DNA of 64,000 bases from Actinoallomurus bryophytorum (GTDB lineage Bacteria; Actinomycetota; Actinomycetes; Streptosporangiales; Streptosporangiaceae): NCBI RefSeq assembly GCF_006716425.1, contig NZ_VFOZ01000001.1, positions 2,666,001 to 2,730,000 on the forward strand, given 5' to 3'. Each line of letters starts with the position of its first letter. Positions within the stretch are counted from its first letter, which is position 1. Shown here piece after piece: positions 8,173 through 18,487 of the stretch. Position numbers and translations under genes: made by a program. Under the pieces are notes generated by a model. The model was not told the origin of the DNA, made no database searches, and worked only from the letters and a program-made list of their open reading frames with translations.

Positions 8173-9633
8173 ATGGAGATCACAAGCGAACGGATCCGGG
8201 CGGCGCTGGATTCGAATCCGACTCTGATGCTACTTAAGGCGTACTCGAGGGACTGGGTGCTGCCCCTGTTCGCTGAGCATCTCGAACAGGCCGACGGGTC
8301 GGTTTCCGCCGAGTGGTTCCACGAACGGGTTTCCGAGGCGCGCGTACAGATCCCCGAGTGGCAAGGCAACGTCACGCCGGCCGAATATTGCCGCGACTGG
8401 GTTGAGAAGCGCTGGCTGGAGACCGAGACGCTCAACGGACGCTTAAGGTACCGCTTGTCGCCGTACTCGCTGCGAGCGCTGCGGTTCGTCCGCGAGCTTG
8501 TCGAAGGTGAGACGACCGTCAGTAGCGCCCGCCTCGGCTCTATCTCGCACGCGGTACGGCTCCTGGCTGACATGGCCAGTCCGGATCGGGGCGTCCAGGT
8601 GCGACGAATCGATCAGCAGATCGCCGAGCTGCGCAAGAGACGCGACGACATCGCCTCCGGCCGGGTGCGCCTGGCGACTCTGGAGGAGATGACGCAGCAG
8701 CTGCGCGAGATTCTCGGTATGACACGGTCTCTGCCTGCTGACTTCCGGCAGCTGCGCACCATGGTGGAGAACCGTCACCAGGAGGTCGCGCGGCGGGCCA
8801 TGGTCCATGGACCGCCCAAGGCGGACCTCGTCGAGGAGTACCTTCGCGAGAACGATCTGCTGTCAAAGACGAGCCAGGGCGCGGCATACCTCGGGTTCTC
8901 GCGGCTGCTGTCGTCTAGGCAGACCGAACAGATCCGCGCCGACATCGACCAGGTTCTCGCCCAGGAGTTCGCGCGCGAGCACATGACTGCCGCGCAACGT
9001 GAAGAACTCGACAGCATGCTCTCGACCCTCCTCGCGGCAGAGCTCGACGTGCAGAACGGCTACTTGCGCTGGTCCGCATCGCTGCGCCGCTTCCTGACGC
9101 GCGCCGCCCATGGGCGACACCAGCGGCTGCTGAACCTCGCCGACCGCGCCCTGCACGCCGGCGCCATCTGGGTACAGGCCGAGCCTGGGCTGCGGCACGT
9201 GCCGCAGGACGTGCTCGGCGTGGGCCCTCTCGCCGTCATCGACATCTCCCAGACCCAGCTATGGCGAGACCACGGCCCACAGGAGGTCGTCGTCGAAGTC
9301 ACCGGGCAGCACCGGACGCTTCCCACCGAGGACCGAGCCGCCCTTCGGCTGGCCGCCGGTACCAGCCCGCGTGCCGTCGGACGAACCATCAACAAGCTCC
9401 TCGCCAACCGGCCGGTGGTGACCGGTGCCGAGGTGTACGACGCCACCCCAGCTGAGTTCCAGCGCCTGGGAACCTTGGTGAGCCTGCTCGACCTTGCCGT
9501 CGTGCACGGGCAGGTCGACACCGACCTCGACGAGACCGTGCGACTGTCCGGAGACCGGGCTACCGCCCTGATGGCCACGCTGCCTCACCTCGTCTTTGAC
9601 GCCCCAGTGCCTGTCAAGGAGGTCCGCCAGTGA
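8173..9633 (+). CDS. jetA: Wadjet subunit JetA (DUF3375, kleisin-like)
   Basis: This 486-residue protein of the DUF3375 family starts at the ATG for MEITSERIRAALDSN. Upstream codons in the same frame have no family character. It is largely helical, with a coiled segment around residues 140-180 (RRIDQQIAELRKRRDDIASG). In Wadjet, JetA is the kleisin-like subunit that bridges the JetC ATPase heads in a condensin-like complex that extrudes and cuts circular plasmid DNA. The stop overlaps the jetB start (GTGA, 9630-9633), so the two are translationally coupled. Confidence 0.9.
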   Translation: MEITSERIRAALDSNPTLMLLKAYSRDWVLPLFAEHLEQADGSVSAEWFHERVSEARVQIPEWQGNVTPAEYCRDWVEKRWLETETLNGRLRYRLSPYSLRALRFVRELVEGETTVSSARLGSISHAVRLLADMASPDRGVQVRRIDQQIAELRKRRDDIASGRVRLATLEEMTQQLREILGMTRSLPADFRQLRTMVENRHQEVARRAMVHGPPKADLVEEYLRENDLLSKTSQGAAYLGFSRLLSSRQTEQIRADIDQVLAQEFAREHMTAAQREELDSMLSTLLAAELDVQNGYLRWSASLRRFLTRAAHGRHQRLLNLADRALHAGAIWVQAEPGLRHVPQDVLGVGPLAVIDISQTQLWRDHGPQEVVVEVTGQHRTLPTEDRAALRLAAGTSPRAVGRTINKLLANRPVVTGAEVYDATPAEFQRLGTLVSLLDLAVVHGQVDTDLDETVRLSGDRATALMATLPHLVFDAPVPVKEVRQ

Positions 9634-10334
9634 GCGCGCGCATCGAAGACGACTCCTCGTCTAACGACGACCTTGACGAGCTGGATGAGTCCGGCATCGA
9701 AGACGACGAAGCGGACAGCCCCGGCGGGTCTCATCTGCCGACTGCCGCGCGTCGGGCGCTGGCGACGCTGCTGACCAGGCGATTCATTACCCGATCTGGT
9801 AACCGATCCGCGTGGGACGCGCTGCTGGCGCACGAGAACGAGATCCGTGAGCGCCTCGCGGATATGTTCCTGCTCCTTATCGTCGATAGGGATTACGAAG
9901 TGGCGTTCAAGCGGCAGGACCCGGCCGAGGACGCGCCGAGGTTGCTGCGTCGCGACAGACCGCTGCAACGTGATGCGTCCCTGCTGCTGATACACCTTCG
10001 CAAGGAGCACACGTACACGGATGCGACCGATGACCCCGTCGTGATCACCCGGGCTCAGGTGGCCGAGTTCCTGCGCCCGTTCCGGGAGGACGGCGATGGC
10101 GACGAGGCCAAGTTTGAGGGCCGCGTGGACGCCGCTATCCGCGCTGTGGCCGAGTTGAAGCTGCTGATGCAGGATCCGGACGCCGACTACCTGTTCACGG
10201 TTTCGCCCGCCGTCGTGCCCTTGATCGGCGCCGACGAGATGATGCGCTTCGAGCAATACTTCATCCGGGCCGCCGAAGCAGCCGGCGCGACTGACGAGTC
10301 AGCGGGCGACGAGACTGGGGAGGGCCTCGCGTGA
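9630..10334 (+). CDS. jetB: Wadjet subunit JetB (DUF4194)
   Basis: This 234-residue DUF4194 protein starts at a GTG overlapping the jetA stop. After an acidic, Asp/Ser/Glu-rich first 30 residues comes the winged-helix-like core (ARRALATLLTRRFITRSGNR, then a DRDYEVAFKRQDP segment). JetB is the KITE-type partner that binds the JetA kleisin. Its own stop overlaps the jetC start (GTGA, 10331-10334). Length is normal for the family, and the four-gene order matches characterised Wadjet operons. Confidence 0.9.
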   Translation: MSARIEDDSSSNDDLDELDESGIEDDEADSPGGSHLPTAARRALATLLTRRFITRSGNRSAWDALLAHENEIRERLADMFLLLIVDRDYEVAFKRQDPAEDAPRLLRRDRPLQRDASLLLIHLRKEHTYTDATDDPVVITRAQVAEFLRPFREDGDGDEAKFEGRVDAAIRAVAELKLLMQDPDADYLFTVSPAVVPLIGADEMMRFEQYFIRAAEAAGATDESAGDETGEGLA

Positions 10335-13300
10335 CCTCGACCGACGCGGCTGCGGGACCGATCGAGCAGAATGTCCTGCCTCTGCTCGTCGCCGACGGGC
10401 AAGGCCCGGCCCAGTTCCGCATATGCCAGGTGCAGGTCCTCAATTGGGGTGCGTACTCGGGGCTGCAGACCATGACCGTGGCGCGGTCGGGCACCGCGAT
10501 CGTCGGCCCATCCGGGCGCGGCAAGTCCACTTTGCTGGACGCGATGGCCTCGGTGATCTTGCCTAATCCACAGGAGTTCAATCAGGCTGCCCGCGACGAC
10601 CGCGGCAAGAAGCGCGAACGGACCGTCTATTCGTACGCGCGCGGTCACACTGACCAGAGGCAGGATGAGAACCGGCGCTCCGCGACGACGAACTACCTGC
10701 GACCGCCCGGCGGGCCCGGCTTCCCCAGCGGTGCCGCGATCACGTGGGAAACCCGTGACGGGCGTCGCGCCACTGCTTTCCGACTGGCGTGGGTCGGCCC
10801 GGACGCCGACGGGCCGGAGGCGATCAATACCGCCACCGTGTATGGATTCGTCAACGACCACTTCGACCTGGCGCAGCTCAACGGGATCACCGCGGTCCGC
10901 CAGGGCGCCTCCCCGCTGTCGAAGACGTCCCTGGAACGTCTCGTCGACCCGGCCCGGGGCGATGCGGTGGACTCCTCGCAGGCACGTGTGCACGCGAAGA
11001 TGCGGACCGTCATGGGCATGGGCTCCACCGACGAGTCACAGCGCCTGGCCATGCAGCTGCTGCGGCGCGCCCAGGCATCCAAGGGAATCTTCTCAATCAA
11101 CGCCCTGTTCAAGGACTTCGTGCTCATGCAGCCACTCGCACTGAGCCGATGGGACGTCGCACTCGAGGCATACCGGGAGGCATCACGACTGTATGAGGAG
11201 TTCGAGACGGCACGCCGCCGTACCGAAACGCTCGCGCCCCTTCCAGCAATCGCCGAGAAATACCACGCGGCGGGCGCCGACTACGTGGCCAAGAACGGGT
11301 TGCTGATCGGTGACGGCGATGGCCCAACTCGGATTCATGTGTGGCACGCAGAGAGGGTCGCCGAGTGGGCCGAAATCGCCGTCGACGACAACCGTCTCGC
11401 CAAGGCGGAGGTCGACGATCAGCACGGGGCCGCGGTGAAAGCGGCTGAAGTCTCCGACCGGCGGGAGAAGGACACGATCGACCAGCTCACCGCGGCCGGG
11501 GGCGACCGTTCGGGGCTTATCCAGCTACAGCTCGAGCGTGCGAAGGAAACGTTGGGGCAGGTCGAGGCGGAACGGCGGCGGTTCGAGAGTGGCCTGTCCG
11601 TGTTCGGATTGTCCCTGCCCGTCTCACCAGGCGACGTTACGCTCACGCACGCCAGCCTCGATGACCTTGTCACCCAGGAAGCGAAGACGCTGAAAGAAGC
11701 CTCCGAGGCTGTCAGCAAGGCCGCTGGTCGGCTCTGGCAGGTCCGCAGCGACGTCGAGGCGAAGGAGCGCGAGATCGCCGGGCTGCGGACACGACGTAGC
11801 CTCATCCCCGAGGACGCCGATGCGCGCCGCAACCGGATCGCGTCCGACCTTGACATCGAGATCGGTCGGCTCCGGTACGCCGGCGAGCTGCTACAGCTCA
11901 AACCCGAGCATCGTGGGTGGGAGAAGGCCGTCGTCGGCCTGCTTCTGCCGTTGTCGAGCACCCTCCTGGTCGACAGCGGCGAGTTCGGGCGTGTGCGGCG
12001 GTACGTGCACGACCACGACATGCGAGGTTCGGTCACCATTGCCCCCGCCGTCTCCGGCGCATCGAGACCCGCCCCGATGGACGGTGGGGTCCCAGCACTG
12101 CTCGATATCGCCGACCACCCGTTCCAGGGGTGGCTCGCAGGCGAGCTGAACGAGACCGCGAACTACTTCTGCGTGGAGACCGAGGCCGAGCTGGACGACG
12201 AGCGTCCCGTATGGGCTCGGGGCGCGATCAGCCCGGCCGGTATGCGCACCGGCGCCCGGCATCGGTTCACGAAGGACGATCGTCGCCTGCGTTACCCCTG
12301 GGTCGGGTGGGACACCCGCCGGCTGCTGCAGGAGCTAGACGACGAGCTCGAGTCGATCCAACGCGAGCTCCGGGTCGCCGACGCGTCGGCGAATGAGGCC
12401 GACGTGCGACGCGAGTCGGCTCGCGCCCGGCTGGAGGAGCTGCGGGCGCTCCGCATTGACCTTACTTGGGACCGGATCGACACGTCAGTCGCGAAGGATC
12501 GGATGGGCGAGCTCGAAACCCAGTTCGCGCAGGCAAACTCTCCTCAGGTCGCGCACCTGACGAAGCTGTTGCAGAAACAGCGCAACGAGGCGGTCGCGGC
12601 GAGCGGCCAAGTGAAACGACTTGAGGAGGAACAGAAGAGACTTAACAGGGAATGGGGCGAGCTCGCCTCGGTCGTGGATGACGCGAAGGACTGCGTCGGC
12701 GCAGAGCCGCCGCTGACCGACGACGAGCGTGCCGCGCTCGCCGCCACCCCTTTCACCGCGCCGACAGGCACCACCGGGGTCGCGGCGAGCTTGACGGCCG
12801 CAATCGCCAACCTGCGCCAGCAGGTCGAACGACACAAAGGGGACCGGGAGAAACTTGAGGTTGCCGTGGTGGGCCACATCGCGGCCTACCGGAACCTGGA
12901 CGAACGAACCGCACGCGAGACGGACGGCACGATCGACTCCCTGCCCGCGTTGCTGGCGATCTACCAGCAACTGGTGACCGACGACCTGCCCCGCGCGAAG
13001 GACGCTTGGCTTGCGAAGGTCGATGAGGACATGAACCGGCAACTGCGCGGGGTGCTCGTCCAGATCGACGACGACGCGCGGAGCATCAAGCGAGGGCTGG
13101 CCCCGATCAACGACGTGCTGCGCCACGTACGGTTCCGGCAGGACGCCACGTTGAGCATGGAATCAGTCGAGCGACCAAGCAGCGATCTGAAGGACTTCCG
13201 CCAGATCATCATCCGGTACACCAGCAACACCGTCGGCATGGACACCAAACGGGACGCCAACCAAGTGGAGAAGTCCTTCACCCGGCTACGCAAGCACCTG

Positions 13301-13777
13301 GCCAAACTCGACGACCAATCGCGAGTCGGGGACGCATGGCGGCGGCGCGTGTTCGACGCCCGCGAACACGTCGAGTTCCAAGCCATCGAGACCCGGCCTG
13401 ACGGGGTCAAGGTCGTCCATGACGGTGTCTCTGGCATGAGCGGCGGCGAAGGACAGGAGCTGATCGCGTTCATCCTCGGCGCCGCCCTGCGGTTCCGCCT
13501 CGGAGACGGCCACGAAGGTCCGCCCAGCTACGCGTCAATTATCCTGGATGAAGGGTTCGTCAAGGCCGACAGCGACTACACCGGCCGGTCCCTGTCCGCG
13601 CTGAGGGCCCTCGGCTTCCAGCTGATCGTGGGTGCGCCTCGCGAGAAGGCGACCGCCTTCGAGGACTACGTAGAGTCCGTCGCCTACATCAACATCGATG
13701 CGGACGACCCCACCCGCGTGCGCATCTACCCGATGACGATGACGGAGGCGCTGCAACTGGAGGACGAACAAAACTGA
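10331..13777 (+). CDS. jetC: Wadjet subunit JetC (SMC/MukB-like ATPase)
   Basis: This 1148-residue SMC-like ATPase has a Walker A near residues 57-66 (VGPSGRGKSTLL), long coiled-coil arms on both sides of a central hinge region, an ABC signature near 1035 (GMSGGEGQE) and a Walker B near 1069 (SIILDEGF). All key ATPase residues are intact. JetC dimers drive DNA loop extrusion in Wadjet. The gene is complete and undamaged despite the many pseudogenes around it, suggesting recent arrival or selection. Confidence 0.95.
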   Translation: MTSTDAAAGPIEQNVLPLLVADGQGPAQFRICQVQVLNWGAYSGLQTMTVARSGTAIVGPSGRGKSTLLDAMASVILPNPQEFNQAARDDRGKKRERTVYSYARGHTDQRQDENRRSATTNYLRPPGGPGFPSGAAITWETRDGRRATAFRLAWVGPDADGPEAINTATVYGFVNDHFDLAQLNGITAVRQGASPLSKTSLERLVDPARGDAVDSSQARVHAKMRTVMGMGSTDESQRLAMQLLRRAQASKGIFSINALFKDFVLMQPLALSRWDVALEAYREASRLYEEFETARRRTETLAPLPAIAEKYHAAGADYVAKNGLLIGDGDGPTRIHVWHAERVAEWAEIAVDDNRLAKAEVDDQHGAAVKAAEVSDRREKDTIDQLTAAGGDRSGLIQLQLERAKETLGQVEAERRRFESGLSVFGLSLPVSPGDVTLTHASLDDLVTQEAKTLKEASEAVSKAAGRLWQVRSDVEAKEREIAGLRTRRSLIPEDADARRNRIASDLDIEIGRLRYAGELLQLKPEHRGWEKAVVGLLLPLSSTLLVDSGEFGRVRRYVHDHDMRGSVTIAPAVSGASRPAPMDGGVPALLDIADHPFQGWLAGELNETANYFCVETEAELDDERPVWARGAISPAGMRTGARHRFTKDDRRLRYPWVGWDTRRLLQELDDELESIQRELRVADASANEADVRRESARARLEELRALRIDLTWDRIDTSVAKDRMGELETQFAQANSPQVAHLTKLLQKQRNEAVAASGQVKRLEEEQKRLNREWGELASVVDDAKDCVGAEPPLTDDERAALAATPFTAPTGTTGVAASLTAAIANLRQQVERHKGDREKLEVAVVGHIAAYRNLDERTARETDGTIDSLPALLAIYQQLVTDDLPRAKDAWLAKVDEDMNRQLRGVLVQIDDDARSIKRGLAPINDVLRHVRFRQDATLSMESVERPSSDLKDFRQIIIRYTSNTVGMDTKRDANQVEKSFTRLRKHLAKLDDQSRVGDAWRRRVFDAREHVEFQAIETRPDGVKVVHDGVSGMSGGEGQELIAFILGAALRFRLGDGHEGPPSYASIILDEGFVKADSDYTGRSLSALRALGFQLIVGAPREKATAFEDYVESVAYINIDADDPTRVRIYPMTMTEALQLEDEQN

Positions 13778-14970
13778 TGCGCGATCCCGATCATGTCATG
13801 GACCAGGTTCGCGTCCGGTATCGCAAGAACTGGCGCGACTGGCTGCTGGACGGAACCGACGCTCAGTTCTCGTTTCCCCTTGCCACACCGTCAGCGCAAG
13901 CAATCGCCCGCGAGTCCGACACTGTCGGCCGGTGGATGCGGGTCTGGCGAAACTGGGCGCAGGCGCACCCGCACGCCCGGCTACGCAGCGTCACGCGCCG
14001 CACCTCCGTGGGCGCCCAGGAGGTATTCACCCACCTGGACCTTCCCACGGTCGACGACCTCGTCGTCCTCGACGACGGTCTCGCCAGCCACTGGCGGCGG
14101 GCGAACTTCAGGTGGTCACGGATCCGCGCTCTACCGGGCGGTGTGGTCGAAGAACGGTTGCGCCCTTGGTTGCAGCAGATCGTCAACCTGGACGATGCCG
14201 ACTTCGAGATTCTGCTCCAGGCCGCCAAATGGTTCACCAAGAACCCGCATTCCGGACTGACGATCCGGCAGGTGCCCGTCCCGGGCATGCACACCAAGTG
14301 GCTTGCCCGGAACCGCCGGCTCGTCCTGGCCTGCCTCCACATCACCGAGCAACCACACGCCGACGAGCCAGGCGAAGAACTAGAACAAGACGACCTGGAC
14401 CCGCTCGGGCTAAAGGCATTGCCGGTTCATGTCGATGTGATCCTGGCCGACCCCGCCGATCGCTCGCTCGTGGGCGGCTTGCGGCATCTGAGCGCACCCC
14501 TGCCGGAAATTGACGCGCTGCCCGTCCACCCCGAGACGATCGTGATCGTCGAGAACAAGGAGTCCGCTTACCTGGTCCCCGATCGACCCCGGACCGTGAT
14601 CGTCCACTCGCTTGGCAACCACCTCAACGTCCTAGACGAGATCGGCTGGCTGGACGGTGCGCGGCACATGTACTGGGGAGACCTCGACCGCGCCGGGTTC
14701 ACCTTGCTATCACGTGCTCGTGCCCGGCTGCCACACCTCCGCTCCGTCCTCATGGACCAGGTCACCCTCGAAAAGCACAGAGCTCTTGCCGTCGAGGACA
14801 AGACACAAACCGACAGGCCAGTTCCGAACCTCACCGACATCGAAGCCGCCGCCCTGACCGCACTATCTACAGAACACGGCACCTACCTACGCCTAGAGCA
14901 AGAACGCCTCCCGTCACCATTCGTCCTCGATCAGCTAAACCGCACCATGGACAAAAGCGTCGCCGACTAG
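13777..14970 (+). CDS. jetD: Wadjet nuclease subunit JetD (DUF3322/DUF2220, Toprim)
   Basis: This 397-residue protein has an N-terminal DUF3322 region and a C-terminal DUF2220 Toprim fold. The metal-binding residues are visible as the Glu of VENKESAYLV (about 258) and the D-x-D of YWGDLDRAGF (about 300). JetD resembles topoisomerase VI subunit A and makes the cut that destroys plasmid DNA. The ATG overlaps the last base of the jetC stop. With jetA, jetB and jetC it completes an apparently functional anti-plasmid system. Confidence 0.93.
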   Translation: MRDPDHVMDQVRVRYRKNWRDWLLDGTDAQFSFPLATPSAQAIARESDTVGRWMRVWRNWAQAHPHARLRSVTRRTSVGAQEVFTHLDLPTVDDLVVLDDGLASHWRRANFRWSRIRALPGGVVEERLRPWLQQIVNLDDADFEILLQAAKWFTKNPHSGLTIRQVPVPGMHTKWLARNRRLVLACLHITEQPHADEPGEELEQDDLDPLGLKALPVHVDVILADPADRSLVGGLRHLSAPLPEIDALPVHPETIVIVENKESAYLVPDRPRTVIVHSLGNHLNVLDEIGWLDGARHMYWGDLDRAGFTLLSRARARLPHLRSVLMDQVTLEKHRALAVEDKTQTDRPVPNLTDIEAAALTALSTEHGTYLRLEQERLPSPFVLDQLNRTMDKSVAD

Positions 14971-15271
14971 GCGCAGTAGTATCCGCGAGTCAAGGCAGAT
15001 GTCGGCGTACTGACCCTGCGGCTTATGCAAAGGCCCTAAGACACGAACACTAAATCCACATTCCGGGCACCATTAGGCTCGGAGAAATTTCCCATCCGAG
15101 CAAGCAAACAACGGTTCGTGCGCTGCGCGGATCGATGGTGCGCAGAGGACTCGAACCGCACCGATCCGGCCGACTTCCGTCGGGAGCCGAACACCACCGT
15201 CAGGACGGTAACTGCAGACTCCGCATCGGCCGCTACGCCGCCGGAGTGCCGCAACAAACTGCTCACCCGAG
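14971..15271. other. Non-coding gap after the Wadjet operon
   Basis: About 300 bp with no credible gene. Short frames on both strands lack domains and consistent codon use. It leads into a truncated DUF6082 gene. Confidence 0.5.
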
Positions 15272-15584
15272 AACGATCGCGCTGGGATCTTCCACGGTGC
15301 CACCGGGAAATGGGAGCGGCTGAGCTTCATCGGCCAGACCTACGGCGCGGCATCCGCGACCATCTCAGTGCCGGCACTGGTCGGCATCGTCTTGACACTG
15401 AGCTACCAGGTACGAGAAGCCCAACTCGCCCGGGAAGAGACGCGCCGCCAAGCAGTCAGCGACCTGCGCAAGATGGCGATGGACGATCCCGACCTCGACG
15501 AATGCTGGGGACCGGTCCCACCACCGGAGGACCCCAATAGACGAAAGCAACTCCTCTACACTAACATGATCATCTCCGAGTGGT
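15272..15584 (+). pseudogene. Truncated DUF6082-type membrane protein
   Basis: The frame encodes GQTYGAASATIS, a membrane segment (VPALVGIVLTLSYQVREAQL) and MAMDDPDLDECWGPVP, the N-terminal half of the actinomycete DUF6082 family. Homology stops abruptly at IISEW, where transposase-like sequence takes over in another frame. No good start codon precedes the conserved part, so both ends are damaged. Non-functional. Confidence 0.7.
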
Positions 15585-16263
15585 CGCTCTCGTCCGAGAG
15601 GGGCGGATCGAACCGTTGCTGCCCAAGGTCGAGCGCCGGTTCCGGTATCCGGGCCGCAACCGGTTGGATGATCGGGCGGCGTTGTGCGGGATCTTGTTCG
15701 TGCTCTAAACCGGGATCCCGTGGGAGTTCTTGCCGCAAGAACTGGGGTTCGGCTCAGGGATGACATGCTGGCGGCGGCTGCGGGACCGGCAGCACGCTGG
15801 GGTGTGGGATGAGCTGCACGCATTGCTGCTGGCCGAGCTGCATGCCGCTGATCAGCTGGGTTGGTCCAAGGCGGTGATCGATGACACGCATGTGCGGGCG
15901 TTGAAGGGCGGCCCAAAACAGGGCCGAGCCCGGTCGGACCGCGCACGGGCGGGCTCCAAACACCACCTGATCGCGATGGGGACGGCATCCCCCTCGCGTT
16001 GTGTTTGACGGGCGGGAACCGCTACGACGTCACCCGGCTGATGCCACTAATCAACGCCATCCGGCCCGCTCGCCCGACGCCGAACACCCCACGGCTCAGG
16101 CCTCGGCGTCCACCACTGGGTGGTTGAGCAGACCATCGCGCTCCTGCACTGGTTCCGGCGACTGCGGATCCGCTGGGAGATCCGCGATGACATCCACGAA
16201 GCCTTCATTACCCTCGCCAGCGCCATCATCTGCTGGCGGCGCCTCAAACGATCATCAGTTAAG
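15582..16263 (+). pseudogene. Degenerate IS5-family transposase
   Basis: Across several frames the sequence reads as an IS5-type transposase. The start is in one frame (REGRIEPLLPKVERRFRYPG), with an in-frame TAA just before TGIPWEFLPQELGFGSG. The middle follows (SKAVIDDTHVRALKGGPKQG, then PLALCLTGGNRYDVT) and then the C-terminus (VEQTIALLHWFRRLRIRWEI). The catalytic centre between the middle and C-terminal parts is partly deleted. The copy is dead. It interrupts the DUF6082 gene. Confidence 0.8.
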
Positions 16264-16396
16264 ATCTCTCAGTCCGCCTCGGGACTCTCGATGCCCTCGG
16301 TGTCAAGCTGCTGGAACGCGACATAAGTGACCAGCAGATCACATAATTCGCCATGGCGGCAGCACGTGACAACAGACCCTCGGCAGATCCTTGAGA

Positions 16397-16873
16397 ATGA
16401 GCCTCATGGATCTCATCCTCATCGAGAAGCGCCGTGGACCAGACGACGACCGGTACTCATGGCAACCGTTTGCCAGCAGCGAGGAGTTCAACGACCGCTG
16501 GTGGAACAACATCAAATTGTTCGGTGACACGGCGACGTATTTGGAGGTGCACAGGGCAGGAACCGAGGTCGCTCGAGTCGAACTGGACGAGCACGTCTAC
16601 ATTGAGCACTACCTCGATGTCCCACCGCTTGGCGACACAGCGTTGGAGGTCCAGCTGATTGAGATCCATAAGGAGCAGCGGCGCCAAGGCATCGCCACAG
16701 AGGTCGTCCGGCTGCTTGCCCGCACTCATCCAACCCGCCGACTGGTCGCCTTCAGTGAGGAAGCGGATCAGTTCTGGGACACACTGGGCTGGCGTCGTCA
16801 CGAGCATCCCGAAGGTTCGCTTCACATGCGCCCGCTCTACATTCAGCCCGCGGCATGGCCCCCAGCGAGCTAA
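16397..16873 (+). CDS. GNAT-like N-acetyltransferase
   Basis: This protein of about 158 residues has one GNAT signature, LIEIHKEQRRQGIATEVVRL, whose R-R-Q-G-I-A loop is the acetyl-CoA pyrophosphate-binding motif. It is followed by an aromatic segment around DQFWDTLGWRRHE. The N-terminus (MSLMDLILIEKRRGPDDDRY) carries little information; starts at 16397 or 16406 are both possible, and the longer frame uses TTG at 16391. Substrate unknown. It stands alone between pseudogenes and the AlbA-domain gene. Confidence 0.7.
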   Translation: MSLMDLILIEKRRGPDDDRYSWQPFASSEEFNDRWWNNIKLFGDTATYLEVHRAGTEVARVELDEHVYIEHYLDVPPLGDTALEVQLIEIHKEQRRQGIATEVVRLLARTHPTRRLVAFSEEADQFWDTLGWRRHEHPEGSLHMRPLYIQPAAWPPAS

Positions 16874-17141
16874 CCCCAAGAGCTCGCCGAGGCCTGCATG
16901 ACCCGCTGCCTAGTCGCGATCGCGCACCTCGCGGACCCCGCAGCGGGCGCCGCACAAAGGGAACGTACGGGTGGTCCTAACATTTCCATCGACTCCGCCT
17001 CGACCCGGCCCGCGCGAAGCTCGCGCATTACGGACCGATTAGGATCCGATGCGTTTTGCCGATCAACTCCAATAGAGCCATGTGCTGCCGGGTGAGATCC
17101 CTCCGCGGTTCGATGTCATGGGTCGTCCCTACGCTGGGAGC

Positions 17142-18164
17142 ATGAGCTTCACAGCGCTACACCGCGCCCTCGGGGTCGGGCCGGGGTCGTTGACCGACGA
17201 ACTCCTTGACGCCGCGGTGGCTGCCGGTGTGACGGAGACGAACGATCTGGATTGGAAGTCCGAACTGCCTCCCGCGAAGGGCCTGCCGCAGACGGACTTC
17301 CCCAAGGACGCAGCGGCGATGGCGAACAGCGGCGGTGGCGTGATCGTCTTCGGCGTGTGCGAGTCCCAGAAGGCGGCCACCGAGCGCGTCGACGTGGGCG
17401 AGGTCGATGAGGCCCACGAGCGTTCCCTGCGCAGCGCGGCAATCGCCGCCATTTCCCCTCCCGTGTTCGGTCTGAACGTGCACCGTCTCGGCGCCGAGGG
17501 CAACCGGGCCGTCGTAGTCGAGGTTCCCGCCAGCCTTGATGGGCCGCATCTCATCTACAAAAATGAGTATTTCGGCGCGCCGGTGCGCAACGACTCGGAC
17601 ACGGTGTGGATGAGGGAGCGGCAGATCGAGGCCGTGTACCGTGTGCGATTCGATGAGCGCCGCCACGCGACTGAGGCTCTAGACGCGCTGTTCACCGAGG
17701 CCTCCACCGGCCGCGACACCGACAAGCGGGCATGGGTAATCGCGGTCGCCCACCCTCGCATCCCTCGCTTCCGGGATCGCCTGACCCGCGACGGCGCCCG
17801 GGCCGTGTTGTCAAAGGCCGGGGAACTGGCGCTGGTGTACGCAGGACGCGGCGGCGTTCATCCGCTGGAGAGCGTGGATCGGCTGAACCCCCGGCCTGGG
17901 CTGCGTCGTTGGGTCGCCGTGAACACGGCAACAGGCGGGCGCTCGGTGTGGAAGGAGTCGTGGGCGAGTATCCACCACGACGGGTCGGTCACCCTCGCGG
18001 CCGCAGTTGGCGGACACCGAATGAGCAGCGATGGTTATTTCGAGGGCTGGCAGATCGAGTCCTCTGCCATCGAGTGCGCCGTCGCTGACCTCATGGCGCT
18101 CGTCCGGGCCACCGCAGAAGCGACCGACAACGACGAGTACGCCGTGCGGGTCGGGATCGCCTGA
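17142..18164 (+). CDS. AlbA_2/Schlafen-type DNA-binding domain protein
   Basis: This 340-residue protein starts at MSFTALHRALGVGPG; the frame is open upstream to 17082. The AlbA_2 domain covers about residues 30-175. It shows the E-T-N-D-L-D-W-K-S-E entry motif, KDAAAMANSGGGVIVFGV, and a late YFGAPVRNDSDTVWMRERQI segment typical of the family. The C-terminal half is unassigned. AlbA_2 proteins occur as transcription regulators and as defence components. It lies in the cargo of unit 1, convergent with the STAND gene. Confidence 0.75.
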   Translation: MSFTALHRALGVGPGSLTDELLDAAVAAGVTETNDLDWKSELPPAKGLPQTDFPKDAAAMANSGGGVIVFGVCESQKAATERVDVGEVDEAHERSLRSAAIAAISPPVFGLNVHRLGAEGNRAVVVEVPASLDGPHLIYKNEYFGAPVRNDSDTVWMRERQIEAVYRVRFDERRHATEALDALFTEASTGRDTDKRAWVIAVAHPRIPRFRDRLTRDGARAVLSKAGELALVYAGRGGVHPLESVDRLNPRPGLRRWVAVNTATGGRSVWKESWASIHHDGSVTLAAAVGGHRMSSDGYFEGWQIESSAIECAVADLMALVRATAEATDNDEYAVRVGIA

Positions 18165-18182
18165 ATCGGCGAACAGCCGCTC

Positions 18183-18395
18183 ATGATCCTGACGAAGGAC
18201 AATTTCGGCCACGCCTACGACGGTGTTTCGACCCCTCTGCACCGCTACACGCCCGTCGGGACCACCGTGAACGCCATCGAGCCCGACCTGGACTACTACT
18301 GGCACGTCCACGACCTTGCCCAGGACTGCGTGAACCAAGGCGGCATCTCGAACGTGCTCATGATCCAGCCTCCGGCGCGCAAAGACCAGGCGTAG
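18183..18395 (+). CDS. Small hypothetical protein
   Basis: A 70-residue frame starting 18 bp after the AlbA_2 gene (MILTKDNFGHAYDGVSTPLH). Composition is protein-like (many Tyr, Asp and His; DLDYYWHVHDLAQDCVN), but I recognise no domain, and it may be the remains of a longer gene. Position suggests co-transcription with the gene before it. Confidence 0.35.
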   Translation: MILTKDNFGHAYDGVSTPLHRYTPVGTTVNAIEPDLDYYWHVHDLAQDCVNQGGISNVLMIQPPARKDQA

Positions 18396-18487
18396 GCGGG
18401 CCACAGGCCGGCGCCAACCGCCGCCACAGCGTCGAGCCGACGTGGCGAGGCCATGGAAGTAAGCACGACCAGCCATGCGGACGTCGA

